From Spirometra erinaceieuropaei (Eukaryota; Platyhelminthes; Cestoda; Diphyllobothriidea; Diphyllobothriidae): a DNA stretch of 64,000 bases. Below are positions 31,851 to 42,797 of the stretch, in pieces (the stretch's first letter is position 1; every line of letters begins with the position of its first letter). Location of the stretch: the NCBI GenBank assembly GCA_902702965.1, contig CACRXP010000008.1, positions 2,967,475 to 3,031,474 of the forward strand. The letters are read 5' to 3'. Under the pieces are notes generated by a model. The model made no database searches, was not told where the DNA came from, and was given only the letters and a program-made list of their open reading frames with translations. A program made the position numbers and the translations under genes.

Positions 31851-32769
31851 TTATTCACATTTGGTAGCAAACATCGTTCTCTTATTTTTAACTAGACGAA
31901 GTGGAATCCTTCGATTTTAGAAATACTTTAACATCAAGCCTTTAATTCCTGAATAATTTTGAAATTGGTCTACAAGTTAACTTACGCAAAGGGATTATGT
32001 CGAAGCTTTAGGATGGTTTAGCAACAGACCTAATACCTAGTCAACTACTGCTTTACTACACATGACATTCAGATGAGCCACTCCCTTACCATCCTTTTGA
32101 GTTACGCTCAGGAGAAAAATCCCTGTTTGTATAGCGTGTAGTTTATACGTTTACTTTTAATGCATGCAAAGCACAGCGACGCCTAGTCAATCTATTCATT
32201 TTACACACGTTGTAAGAGATTGAATTTGTTATCTAAATTGAAGGACAACGTTATCTTGGATGACATAGTTTACCCATACCTATGGGTTGCAAACTCCACA
32301 TTATTTATTTCCTCCAAAAGGAAATTACCATAACCTCATCCGTGACTGCAAAGATGTCTCTTTGTGCGGGTGAAATTCGCGGACGTCTATGAATCATGTT
32401 GCATTACTAAACTGGAGTGTCGTCGTCCACATAGAGGATCATGGGGGCGTCTCGGTTAACTCCATGAGAACTAAAATACCCTAAAGCGTCAAAATGATAA
32501 AAATGCACTTTTCTTCAAAAAACTGTAAAATAATTATATACATATATTTCTCCTGTAAAATAAGGGCCAACAACTAAGGTAAACAGTTGCACAGTACTTA
32601 GGCAATTCTTCACGAACGTAATTAATGCAGACAGCAGCATACTGCGTTCAGGAATTGGCGTAAGATTAAGCTCCTAGCTCAAAACCTGGAGACACTACCT
32701 GCGTGACGTTTTTTAGAGTGACTTCACCAACCAGGTTTCGGTACATAAACGTACCAGTGGGCATTGGGG
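31851..32769. other. No gene recognised
   Basis: AT-rich sequence without supportable features. Confidence 0.3.
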
Positions 32770-33005
32770 CTTAGTCTAAAGCCCTCGAAGGTAGCTGCAT
32801 AGCGACAAGGAATAGCCGGAAAGAGAAATGCCGACAAAGACGGAGGAGACTGCGATAGTCCTTTCTGGCTTATTAGCTGTCGTCAGTCAGCATCACGCAA
32901 ATCCAAGCTCGTAGAACCTGGGATTCGGATCCGGATTGTTTGGTCATTGAACATTTTCAAGTCAAATAGTCTCTGATTGGGCCACGGGCCCACTGTCCCG
33001 CCAGT
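32770..33005 (-). repeat. tRNA-derived SINE, near full length
   Basis: On the minus strand, GGGCCCGTGGCCCAATCAGAG (A-box region), CAATGACCAAACAATCCGG with ATCCGAATCCCAGG (B-box), then a body with TGACTGACGACAGCTAATAAG and GTCTTTGTCGGCA. The head matches the 16.4-kb copy and the body matches both 37.7-38.2 kb copies. Confidence 0.7.
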
Positions 33006-34006
33006 CAAGTAAAGTTGGCTGGCCATCCAAGTCTCTCTTGTCTTGGTAATACACCTATTTTCGCATAATTTCTTACTGTCTGGAAAGCTTACCGAAAATA
33101 AACTGTTAATGTGTAATGAGTTTCCGCGCGTATTACACACTTGCTTGATCATCACCAGTTTTACCTGAATCTGAATCTTTTATCGACGTCATAAGATACA
33201 CAAAAGAAGTCGGCGTGTGGCAGATCGGTAAGCATACACAGTCGCGGGACGAGCCTGTATCAGTCTGATGAACACTACTGAGTATCCTTACTGTGGTAAA
33301 ACAGCAGACCAGCTTGGAATAGCCAGTGAAATGGCGCACATAATGTAGAAGGCAGTGGTACGACTCATGCAGATAAAAGGAAGTTCCCTTTAACTAGTCG
33401 ATTTCCTACGACAGATTACGCGTGTGGGAGGGAGGTTACCTCTTGATGCATTGTCTTAGAGAGTGTTTAAAAGGCGTTTACTTGGAGAGAGGGTAGTTGG
33501 AATTGAGTATATGCATAAGAAAAGTAAAAACTACTGCTCTGCAGAGTTTTTGGTCGGCGCTTCGTCGGCAGATAACATTCGCTAACCTGCACCTCCCCAA
33601 GGAGCTGGTTCTGTTGAAATGTCTACAATGGTTCAGTGTTCTTCAGTACGAGGAAAGCTCAATTTCAAAAAAAAACCATTTGGCGCTGAGAGCCGTCAGT
33701 TGGTAAAAAATGTCCGAAATATTGTTAGATGGAATGTATGCGTTTGCCAGTAAAGCGACAGTGTTAAAACGCTGGTGAACTTGTTAAACAGCATTTTCTT
33801 ACGCCGCGCATACACTTAATCTCTGCCGCGATGGCCAGTTTACGTGAGAGAGATGTCACGGACTAATGCAGACTTGGTCTGGCCATTGCTGTTCAGTGCT
33901 TTTCAGCAGTTAGACACGGAAGCATTCTTGAGTTTTTGCTAGTCCGAGCGACGCGCACAAGCCAGAAAACAGACTTCCGTGCATATACGGTACTACTGAT
34001 ATAACA
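33006..34006. other. No gene recognised
   Basis: Short frames only. The palindromic element begins immediately after. Confidence 0.3.
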
Positions 34007-34008
34007 TA

Positions 34009-34994
34009 CAGTAGGTGGGCTAACTCATCTAATGTCGACTGAAATTCCAAAATGCGTTTTCGTTTTGAAAAGATTAATTAAGTAGGGTTGTAAAACTAAT
34101 CATTATACAGCATAAATCTATAATAATTCAGTTACCCCAGGACGCCAGCTTTCGAATTACCTTCCATCCGACTGCATGCAAAAACCACGCGCTGTAAATA
34201 ATGACTCCCTAATTAGCATGCATTTACTCTTTGATTTTCGATGCCCCTGAAAGTCCAATTACATTTCATGGAAAACATGCAAAAAATATTTATTCATTTG
34301 CTCATTCGATAGAAAATTACGTCTTCTTCCGGTCTTATAATCGAAAAATGGATATAGTTCGGTTTTCAAAAACTTTTTCAATTCCCCAATAATTCTGAAC
34401 CTGCTCCAAGGCTGTACTTGGTTTCAGGGTTTCGAAACTAAAAGCCGTATATTTTCCGCGTACGGAAAACCACAAATTTCTCTACGCTACTAAAGGGCGA
34501 CCATATAGGGTTCATAAAATTAAGTAGTGCATTTGATCCATATTGTCAACTTTACGAGCCACGTTGGTAAATGCAGAGTCATGACGGTTTATGAACGGCC
34601 ATTTCACGATATTTAAATGTCCCACAATTAGATACTTTTGAAAACCGAATTATGTCACTCCTTCGAGTATAAAATTAGAAGAAGACGTAATTTTCTGCCG
34701 AATGAGCAAAAGAATGGATACTGATGCATGTCTTCCATGAAATATAATTGGCCTTTTAGGGACATCGAAAATCAATGAGAAACTTCATGCTACTTAAGTT
34801 GGCATTTTTACAGTTTAGTTTTTGCATGCAGCCGAAAGGAAGTTCATTCGAAAGCCGGCATCCTGAGGTAACTGAAATATTGCAGAATTATTTTGCAGGT
34901 TAACTAGTTCTACAAACCTACTTAATTAATCTTTTCGAAACGAAAACGCATTTCGGAATTTTGGTTGATATTTCTTGAGTTAGCCCACCTAATG
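34009..34994. repeat. Palindromic element with ~350-bp inverted arms, TA-flanked
   Basis: It starts CAGTAGGTGGGCTAACTC and ends GAGTTAGCCCACCTAATG, each end next to a TA. The arms stay complementary for about 350 bp. Examples are AAAATGCGTTTTCG against CGAAAACGCATTTC, and ATTACGTCTTCTTC against GAAGAAGACGTAATT. The spacer of about 250 bp contains a smaller palindrome, TTTTCCGCGTACGGAAAA. There is no transposase frame. TA flanks suggest mobilisation by a Tc1/mariner-like enzyme supplied elsewhere. Confidence 0.75.
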
Positions 34995-34996
34995 TA

Positions 34997-35255
34997 CACC
35001 ATAATTGGACTTTTAGGGGCATCGAAAGTCAGTGAGAAAAATGTATGCTACATAAGCAGTCATTTTTTGCAGACTATGGTTCTTGCATGCGGTCGGAAAT
35101 AAGTTCATTCGAAAGCCGCCTCCCTGAGGTAACTGAATTATGATAAAATTATGTCGCGCGATGGTTATTCTTACAACCCTACTTAATTTACCTTTTTGAA
35201 ACGAAAACGCATTTTGGAATTTCGGTTGACACTTCGTGAGCTAGCCCACCTACTG
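34997..35255 (+). repeat. Extra right arm of the same family, in tandem
   Basis: It repeats the right arm (GGGGCATCGAAAGTCAGTGAG ... CTACTTAATTTACC ... CGAAAACGCATTTTGG) and ends GCTAGCCCACCTACTG before a TA. The shared junction is TA at 34995-34996, so the outer element runs 34009-35255. Confidence 0.7.
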
Positions 35256-35789
35256 TAGGTAAAAATTAAAAACCCAAAAACCTCAGCAATGGACACCTAA
35301 CCAAATTATCCCTTTGCCATCATTCGAACAAATCGAATCTCCAGCTCAAGGTCGGAATATGAACCTAGTTACTTAAAAGGACAGCGATTCTGCTTGAAAG
35401 GGGGTTGCAAATAGCGGAAAGGAGAATGTCAACAGGGACGTGGAGGATTCGAAAAGTTTACCTACAGGATACAACGAGCATGGTAGGGAGAAGATATTTC
35501 GCAGTACACAACGGCCTTCTTCAGTAAATTTTCCGCGACGACAGCATGTCCACCGATGCAGCATCCTCTCTTCTAACATGAGCCGTATGGCGGCATCCAA
35601 GCCCTATCCTCCTCCTGTACGTCCTTGGCTCATTATAAACGGCCGGGATACCTCAGGGCACACGGATGGACAAGCCTTGACAGGTGCCTCTAAACGGCAT
35701 TAAGGCGGATCCACCACGTCACGAATGATGAGTGTATTGAGTACAGCATTACAAATTTGATTTGCCCTGACGTACGGGGAAAGCTATAT
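35256..35789. other. No gene recognised
   Basis: Includes overlapping short frames at 35373-35703 on both strands with no motif. Confidence 0.3.
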
Positions 35790-35950
35790 TAGGTGACGTA
35801 TCTCATGAAAAGATCACCTAAATTCTTAAATACGATCTCAATTAGAAAGGATTAATTAGGTGGGATTGTAATACTGATTACCATGTTGCACAATAAAACG
35901 TTGTTGCAGTCATGCCAGTATGGCGGATTTTCAAAGCCCGTCTTTCTGGA
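35790..35950 (+). repeat. Left-arm fragment of the palindromic family
   Basis: AGAAAGGATTAATTAGGTGGGATTGTAATACTG and a CAGTCATGCCAGTATGGCGG block align with the left arm at 34.05-34.15 kb. Confidence 0.5.
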
Positions 35951-37029
35951 GGCTGCAATAGGATCCTTGTTTTCGGAGAAGCGAAATTACGATGTCCTCA
36001 TCTTCGTTAAATCCACTCTGGGGTGATTCTGGCATTTCAAAACCTGTCGATTTTATAACTACATCACGATTTGTCCACCTCCTACAACAACTGATAGGAA
36101 GAATAAACATATGTGAACCAAGTATCTAGCCGTTTATTCAGTTCTGAGTCGAAACCTCATTATAACAATCCGGCTTAGGGGTTTGGATACGCGGATTATT
36201 GAATAATTTCGGAAGCAGCAGACGGACTCCTGTCTACCTTCATGTTCAACCTCGATTACTGTTAGATCTCCAATTACTAGAACAAACCCCATCCTGGTGG
36301 GTTTATTACAATATCCCCCTCCCCCCAGAGGTGGCCTTGGCTGCAGGGTCACTGGTGGAAGCATCATTCCCCACGTCCTTGGTAGCTGGTGCAGGTACCA
36401 GATGCGGTGGAGCAATTTTCAGTGTGTCCGTCCTCGCGGTGGGTAGGCTTTCCCTGTACGACCTGGGCATGCCAAAGTGCGCCTTTAAAACTGCCCCCTC
36501 TTACATCCCATCATTTTTTATGAAATGCGGGCGTAAAAAACCATTCCCTTTAGTCAGTTTATGGCAAAATCTATCTTTCCTAACTTTCCTACTGAAAAAG
36601 TGACACCTCTTGGCCTTAAAATGTAGCAATTGTAAGGTCTTTTAAGTCGTTGAAATGGCTGTTCAAGTATCATCATTTTGTCGTTATTCAATTTATTTTA
36701 TGAAGTAGGCAAGTTGGCCCATACTCTTTACAAGATTTTAGAGCTCTATATAGTATCTTCCTAATGGCATGGCGAGATGTATAGGCCTTTTCAAATGGAA
36801 AGTGCACGGCCCGTTGATGAAAAACGCTAGACTGTGATTTAGCGGCTGGTCGGCGTTCAAAGTTATTCGGAGACTGAAAAGCTTTCTCTAGGGAAAAAAG
36901 CTTAAAGAAGGCGCCATCTAGTTTCGATAAGTACGAGGAGAAATGTTTTTGAGGTACTATTCCATGACGGCATTGAGAATTAATGGAAAATCTTCGTCAT
37001 TTTTACCGATCGCGAGTTGTGCAGGATGT
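35951..37029. other. No gene recognised
   Basis: A 134-codon plus frame at 36199-36603 has no motif or splice context I can support. Confidence 0.3.
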
Positions 37030-37190
37030 CGGAAGGAGGCACATCCAAAACTGACATTCAGACGTGAGTAAGTATTTTTGAGATCTTGCTACGCGATAAT
37101 AAATATTGTAACTCTACTTACTAAATCCTTTCTAACAAAGAGCACATTTCAGGAGTCGAGTTTGGGTTTTCAGTGATATTTTACTTACCG
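37030..37190 (+). repeat. Right-arm fragment of the palindromic family
   Basis: TGTAACTCTACTTACTAAATCC and CACATTTCAGGAG align with the outer part of the right arm. Confidence 0.45.
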
Positions 37191-37678
37191 TACATCGATA
37201 TTAACTTACTTCGGAGAGAATATCTCCATCCTTTGTTGGCCGGCTGGGCCTGATATTTTGTCACTTTCCGATTTGATAACATTCCTTCGATAGAATACAT
37301 CTAATACTATGTTTCGTCATTTGAATACAAACCTTCTAAGACTTGTTATACTTTGGCACAGTCCTTCAAGGTATTAATATTTCTGGTAAGGAAAATTGTT
37401 GTCTAGTGATGCAATTTAGACAGGTTTGCCACTACGTCAGGAAATGAAATGACGTCCGACTTTAAATCAGAATTTAAAATCGTCATACGTTTGAGGACCC
37501 CACTGTACAACAAAACTTAGTTGCGTGATTTAAGAGAACAGTCTTCAGGTATTTTCAAAGATCCAACGGTTATACGACGCACTAAGCATACTCAGTCAAA
37601 TTAACAGCAGATATAACTTCCATATAGGCTGCCTGTTTTGGTATGACGTGAAATTGTGTGTAGATTTTTAAATAGTCT
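37191..37678. other. No gene recognised
   Basis: AT-rich sequence without supportable features. Confidence 0.3.
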
Positions 37679-37866
37679 CACGTGGTTGACGGCGGCTAAT
37701 AAGCCAGAAATGGCCATTCCAGTCTCCCTTGTCTTTGTCGGTAATACCTTTCTGCCTATATATCATGCGCCTTTGTGCGCCTGCTGGTTGGGCTCGAGAG
37801 AGAGCCCTTAAGGCACAAAGGAACGAGTGAGTTCCGTATGAACGATCGGTGAGCGCCCCCTACCAT
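37679..37866 (+). repeat. SINE body, 5'-truncated copy
   Basis: TTGACGGCGGCTAATAAGCCAG, CCAGTCTCCCTTGTCTTTGTCGG and GAGTTCCGTATGAACGATCGG, ending GAGCGCCCCCTACCA. It lacks the tRNA-like head. The next copy starts about 30 bp later in the same orientation. Confidence 0.8.
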
Positions 37867-37894
37867 TGTATATTTTCGATCGAAAACCGATAGG

Positions 37895-38178
37895 GCAACG
37901 GGCTCGTGGCCCAGTGGGCAGAGGCGTGGACTTCTAAACCAACAGGTCGCGAGTTCGGGGCTCGGGTGCTCCACACTTCGGGCTTGGGTATGGCTGGCTG
38001 ACGACGGCTAATAGGCCAGAAATGGCCATTCCAGTCTCCCTTGTCTTTGTCGGTAATACCATTCTGCCTATATATCATGCGCCGCTGTGGGGCTGCTGGT
38101 TGGGCTCGAGAGAGAGCCCTTAATGGCACCACGGAATGAGTGAGTTCCGTATGAACGATCGATGAGCGCCCCCTACCA
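37895..38178 (+). repeat. SINE, full copy with tRNA-like head
   Basis: The head GGGCTCGTGGCCCAGTGGGCAGAGGCGTGG (A-box region) is followed by TCGCGAGTTCGGGGCTC (B-box-like) and GGTGCTCC. The body is nearly the same as 37679-37866 and has the same 3' end, GCGCCCCCTACCA. It is the clearest SINE in the window. Confidence 0.8.
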
Positions 38179-38234
38179 CAATTACTTCTTACTGTTCGAT
38201 AAAATAGCACTTAGATGACTGCTTAGGAAAAACC

Positions 38235-38945
38235 TATTTTCCTCATTGATTCACTATGCCCCTGTTAATTAAAATATATTTTATAGACGACGCAGGCAGG
38301 AATAGCCTTTCATGTGCTAGTTTATATTTTACACTCTAATAAGCGGTATACCTTGGCCTAAAAGTCTACAATTATGGGATATTTTAAGACCCTGAAATGT
38401 TTGTTCATAAAGCATTGTAGCTTCTTATTGTCAACATCGTCAAAACCCGTTGTAAAATTTCATGAATTATCTATAATGTCTTATTAGTGGAATAAAAGGA
38501 TGTGTTATTCTCCTTACGAAGAAAGTATTTAGCTCGTTCACTGTAATTCCTGAACGACAGTATGATGACACTTCGGACTCAAATTGAATTGGGAATTGAA
38601 AAAACTTACTTAAAGTTTTTCTTGTGGTAAATAATTTAAATAAGATAATGTGCTACCAAATGAATTTAAGTATGCATATTTTGAACGTGTTTTTCATAAA
38701 ATATATTACAATTTGTATACAGGGGAAAAATCGCTGGAAATAACTCATACTATGTAAGTAACAATTTTACTGAGTGAAATTTTCGCAGGCAACCAGGGCG
38801 AAAGGCATTCAGGGGCCGGCATTCTGCAATGACTGAAACATCTCGGAATCATACTGCACGACAGCGGATACTACAACCTCACTTGAGTAATTCTTCTTGA
38901 TCTAAAACGCATTTCGGACTTTCAGTTGGCATTTCCTGAGATTGG
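38235..38945. repeat. Diverged palindromic-family copy
   Basis: TTGATTCACTATGCCCCTG near 38248 resembles the inner left arm. CAGGGGCCGGCATTCTG... and AAAACGCATTTCGGACTTTCAGTTGG near 38900-38930 resemble the right arm. The middle is not alignable by eye. Confidence 0.45.
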
Positions 38946-40199
38946 TTACTGACTGTTAACCGAAACCTCGTCATGCAAGACTGCCTTGTGACTTTGAACT
39001 TAGTGTGCCCGCTCCCTCGCAGGTGGCCACTGCCAAGTGCGGGCCCCACGCAAATCTGCGCACAACTGCGCAATGAAGTTCGGTGCGTGCACTTTGCCCC
39101 AGACGAATTCTCGGACGAAATCAGTGGCCCCCTCGCGAGCAAAAGTTGCTTTGCCTTGGAAAATTTTCGGCTCTATAATTCCTTTACCACGTTTTGTGAT
39201 TTTGTTTACCTGGGTTCAAGCAGCGAGTCAGTATCTTCCGCTATGCGGATGTTAACCACGTCGAAGCAGAAAAATGCATTTCAGACAAACAGTAGCCTCA
39301 TGCAGTTGCCTGTGAGAACAGCATTGCTAAGTGTACTGTACGCTGTTCTAAGCCATGGGAACAGGCAGTCCCGTATAACAGGTAACCTTGAGTCAAATTC
39401 CAGGAGGTTTAGGTCGTACCTTTGGGCTTGGGTTAGGGTCAAATTTGGGACATGGGAATCAGCACCCCGGATGACATTTGATTCAAGCCCACCAACGATG
39501 CTGGGGTGACTATTCTCCTGTCCAAACGCCGGCTTTTTAACTTTTCATTAGGAAAAAATGGTTCTTTATAGTGGATTATCTGAAACCAACATTTGTCTGA
39601 CTAAGTATGAAATTGTGATCATTATTCTAAATTTTTGATTTCCTTAAGTTTTAAGACCTTGCATGCGTTTAGGTGAAAGGAATACCCTCATAGACTGGGG
39701 AACTTCAACACCCATTTATAACTTATTCGAAACATCAACCGGTCGCTGTCTAATTCTAGGCTAGTTGAAACAGACATTGAATCCACGCGTGTTTACTTGT
39801 TGGGCGTTCGGGTCAAACGACCAGTCACTTGAGGCACGGTCTCAAGTCCTATCCGCTGGAATTGTGAACATTTGAAGCCTTGTGAATGAGGGGTTTCTAC
39901 TGTCTCAGTTGTCAATTACGAGCCTGTTAGACCCAATCCATTCTGGTGCCTTAGTCGGGAGTTTTCTCAGGCGGTCATTTGGCGGCAGGTAATCATGAAA
40001 ACAGAATGGTCACTGCTAGACTAAGTCCCTTCGCTTGTTAGCCATCGAACCTGTGAAGGGCTAATTCCATCTGCCTTCCTCTTTGAGTGATCGTTTTCTG
40101 ATAATTTTACAAGATGGGTAGACGTCAGATAAAGACAAATAGGAATTATTTAATTGCAGTAGGTGGTACATAACGCGGTGGTACATAACGTGTCGGTTT
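38946..40199. other. Unassigned; possible old RT remnant
   Basis: A plus frame at 38973-39509 contains FCDFVYLGSSSESVS, which could be a decayed FxYLGS segment of an RTE-like RT, but nothing around it confirms this. CTTGGGTTAGGGTCAAATTTGG near 39430 recurs in part at 44.2 kb. Confidence 0.25.
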
Positions 40200-40455
40200 T
40201 TGTGAAGTTAGAGCTACACCGGGTGTGGTGGTACGCCTGCGTGCGGGTCGGACTGTGCTAACTACCTACGCTCTCCCTCATCTTAGGCCTTTTTGACTGT
40301 CTCGACACCGGGTTAAGATGGGCAGGGGAGGGAGTGCAGTAGATGCTGTGAAAGTTTACTATCACTATGAACCAGTTCACGCAAAAGTCACCGTGCCTGC
40401 TTCGCCTAGCTGTGGAGCACACGGGGACATCGCCGGACAGGACGGTCGAACTGTC
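40200..40455 (+). repeat. 3'-terminal fragment of the RTE-ZF family
   Basis: GTGTGGTGGTACGCCTG, TTTTTGACTGTCTCGACACCGGG and GTAGATGCTGTGAAAGTTTACTATCACTATGAACC, ending GACGGTCGAACTGTC. It shares its end point with the other copies and is 5'-truncated. Confidence 0.6.
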
Positions 40456-41079
40456 GAAGTTACACTAAACGGTTTTAGTCTGCATTTACCTAATTCGTCT
40501 GGACTGCAAATTACAATTCAAAGTGTGATCGACGCCTAGAGCTGCACCCTCTGTTCCAACCAGGCAAGCATCTGGTGCGTAAGTTGGTCTATAGACCGAA
40601 CTTTCAGTCTGTAACACCATAAATTTTGATTTGCCGAGTCGAAGAATTTACGAATCTATTCAAACGGACTTCTGTCAAATCAAGTGAGGGCCAATGGTCT
40701 TTGATGCTATCACGCTTATTGCGTTTTTATCCGAGATGATCACAGTTAGAGTGAAAAAAAGAGTCATAATGTTAACAAATAGTTAGGGCACATTTTAACG
40801 GTCCTTTGACTCATATGGGAGGAAGGAAAGGACATCGGTCGACTCAACAACTCAGGGGAGGATTACAGTGACAGCCGACAAAGACTCAAATTGCCAATAG
40901 AGGCGAAGAGACGAGTCCCAGGAAGCAGCCATGAAGAAGGAGACACGATCGCACGGACCCCAAATGTTTACGAGCGCTTCCGTATGTCGAGAACGTTTCG
41001 GAAGTAGTCCGCCGCCTTCTCGCATCACTTGGGCTTGGAATTACACACAGGCCGGAGACAACCATCAGGTAATAAAACC
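40456..41079. other. No gene recognised
   Basis: From about 40925 decayed frames may be the upstream part of the following PLE. Nothing can be aligned with confidence before 41080. Confidence 0.3.
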
Positions 41080-41650
41080 AAAAGACCCTCTGCCACGGCA
41101 AGAAACGTCTGGAGTCGTTTATCGGATCTGTTGCAGTTGTTGACAAAGCAACTACGTCGGAGAAACTAGAAGATAGCTCTAAACGCGAATGGCCGAACAC
41201 GCTGCAGCAGTGTGGAGAAATGACGCCAGCTCTCAAGTTGCGGCTCATTCGTCGAGATCTGACCACACATTCAGATTTGACGAGGCCGAATATCTCGCTA
41301 GATGTGACAACCGTGTTAGCCGGGAGCTGCTTCAGTCATGGTTTACTGGCCCCCAGTCCATTAACAAGTTTAATGAGCTTCCACTTCCATACTCGGTGCT
41401 GAGACTCTGCCTAGGCGGAGAAATTAGCCACGCGGGGAGAGCACAGGTGGACACTTTTCCCAACACCAGGGTCTGTGCGTCAGATGGTCGAGCAACCCTC
41501 ACACCAACACCCAACTCACATGATGAAAGTGCTGCAGTTAACTACGCGAATGTCGGCCATCAAACAATTAGCACACCAGGTGAAACGGTCCCTGATGAAG
41601 GGGGAGGGAGCCGTGAATTTCCATAGGTATGCGGTAGCCATTGGCGACTG
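41080..41650 (+). pseudogene. Second PLE family: GIY-YIG endonuclease fragment
   Basis: DPLPRQETSGVVYRICCSC, a stop, SNYVGETRR, two more stops, then RMAEHAAAVWRNDASSQVAAHS and ARCDNRVSRELLQSWFTG...INKFNELP. The GVVY, NYVGET and MAEH elements and the later EW/SWF segment are typical of the PLE GIY-YIG endonuclease, and this family differs from the 27/46-kb one. Stops make it dead. A hammerhead-like motif follows at 41707-41760. Confidence 0.75.
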
Positions 41651-41706
41651 CATCCTATAAATGCAGCAGCCCCTTGTGCATAAACCACCCGTAGCTGCTT
41701 TTGTCC

Positions 41707-41760
41707 CTGATGATAGGTCCGAGCAGGAATCCGAAAAGTCAGGCTAATAAAGCTCCTGTC
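41707..41760 (+). ncRNA. Hammerhead-like core at PLE 3' end (copy C)
   Basis: CTGATGA, a possible imperfect stem (TAGGTCC...GGAATCC), CGAAAA, then CAGG...CCTG and a terminal GTC, in the hammerhead order (core 1, helix II, GAAA, helix III, cleavage triplet). Helix I is not evident, so this is a candidate only. Confidence 0.35.
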
Positions 41761-42404
41761 CCAGCGATTGTGTCTATTTCTTCACAAAGACTCGAATTAT
41801 ACGTACTCATAATCAATGAAGAAAGACGTTCAGCAGTATAATCTAATAGCAGAAGACCATCTAGTTAATTTTTTCCGTGATCGGGGCTTCGTGCAGGCGG
41901 TTGCATAGCAATGAATAATTGGGAAACTGGAAGTGCCATCGACAAAGACGAACAGGGTCCAGGTGGTCACGAATTACCACCGCCGGTTGGTCGTTCCCCA
42001 ATTTCGGATCAGACAGGCCCACAGTTCGGATTTAAGGGATTTCGATTGTTGAACTGTGTCTATAGGTTCCACGATATTTGCTTCAGAAGTGTTCACCTAA
42101 CTGTATGGAATGCCATGTTTACGAGTCGCATTCAGTCATCGCTCAGAGAGTGATTAAACACTGCAAAAAAACAAGGGAACGCAACCTTGAAAAGACAGTT
42201 CGACAACGTCCACCGCCTGTACCACGCAGTGGTCTCAGTGTAGACGACCCGCGAATGAATAATTTTATAGTCGCGCAGACTTTCGCAGCGCCTATTGCAC
42301 TATCCCCTCCCTCAATCAACTTGCGCTGGTGGTAAGACGACATCAGAGCTAAGCAGCCCGATTACGCAAGACCAATTCACACAGAATTTACTGGCCTAAT
42401 GTAA
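41761..42404. other. No gene recognised
   Basis: Short frames without motifs. Confidence 0.3.
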
Positions 42405-42565
42405 GGGTGGCTCGTATCTCTGGTCACTGGAAGTGCCGTAAAGGCCAGATTAAGAAGGAACCAATGCAGTGTGAGTTTTTGAAGGGACCAAGTTTTCCCG
42501 TCGGTTGTCAACTATCCAAACCACGATTCTCAGTGCGCTGTAGTAGATTGACGTAAGTCAGATTA
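42405..42565 (-). repeat. Internal fragment of the RTE-ZF 3' region
   Basis: GGAAGTGCCGTAAAGGCCAGATTAAGAAGGAACC and TTCCCGTCGGTTGTCAACTATCC align with 22040-22200 on the plus strand, so the element is on the minus strand. It is cut on the right by the inverted-repeat element. Confidence 0.65.
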
Positions 42566-42797
42566 GTGTAATTATCTACCGTACTGACAACACAAGTACA
42601 AGCTAAAAACCCGGACAGGCGTGTTTCGTCGATCTTGTGCCGCTGCCTGACGCAGCTGCGAGGGGTTGGGCTCATCAGTCAGTCCCCCAGCCTTCGCCGT
42701 GTGCTTTTTGCTCCAAGTGGCGGCAAACGATCGGCGAAACACGCGTGTCTGGGCTTTTAGCTTGTACCTGTGTTGTCAGTATGGTAAATAATTACAC
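42566..42797. repeat. 232-bp inverted-repeat element (MITE candidate)
   Basis: The ends GTGTAATTATCTACCG... and ...GGTAAATAATTACAC are inverted copies for 69 bp with about 7 mismatches. They include CTGACAACACAAGTACAAGC against GCTTGTACCTGTGTTGTCAG and GGCGTGTTTCGTCGATC against GATCGGCGAAACACGCG. The spacer of roughly 95 bp has no coding content. It lies against an old RTE-ZF fragment. Alternatively the element proper begins at CTGACAACAC with TA flanks (42582-42583 and 42780-42781) inside a larger palindrome. Confidence 0.75.

Noticed and set aside
38973..39509. 178-codon plus frame as a gene or RT
   Set aside because: A single FVYLGS-like hint is not enough, and no other RT motif is in order.
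42637..42655. CTGATGAG on the minus strand inside the 232-bp inverted-repeat element as a hammerhead
   Set aside because: No GAAA core follows at a workable distance.
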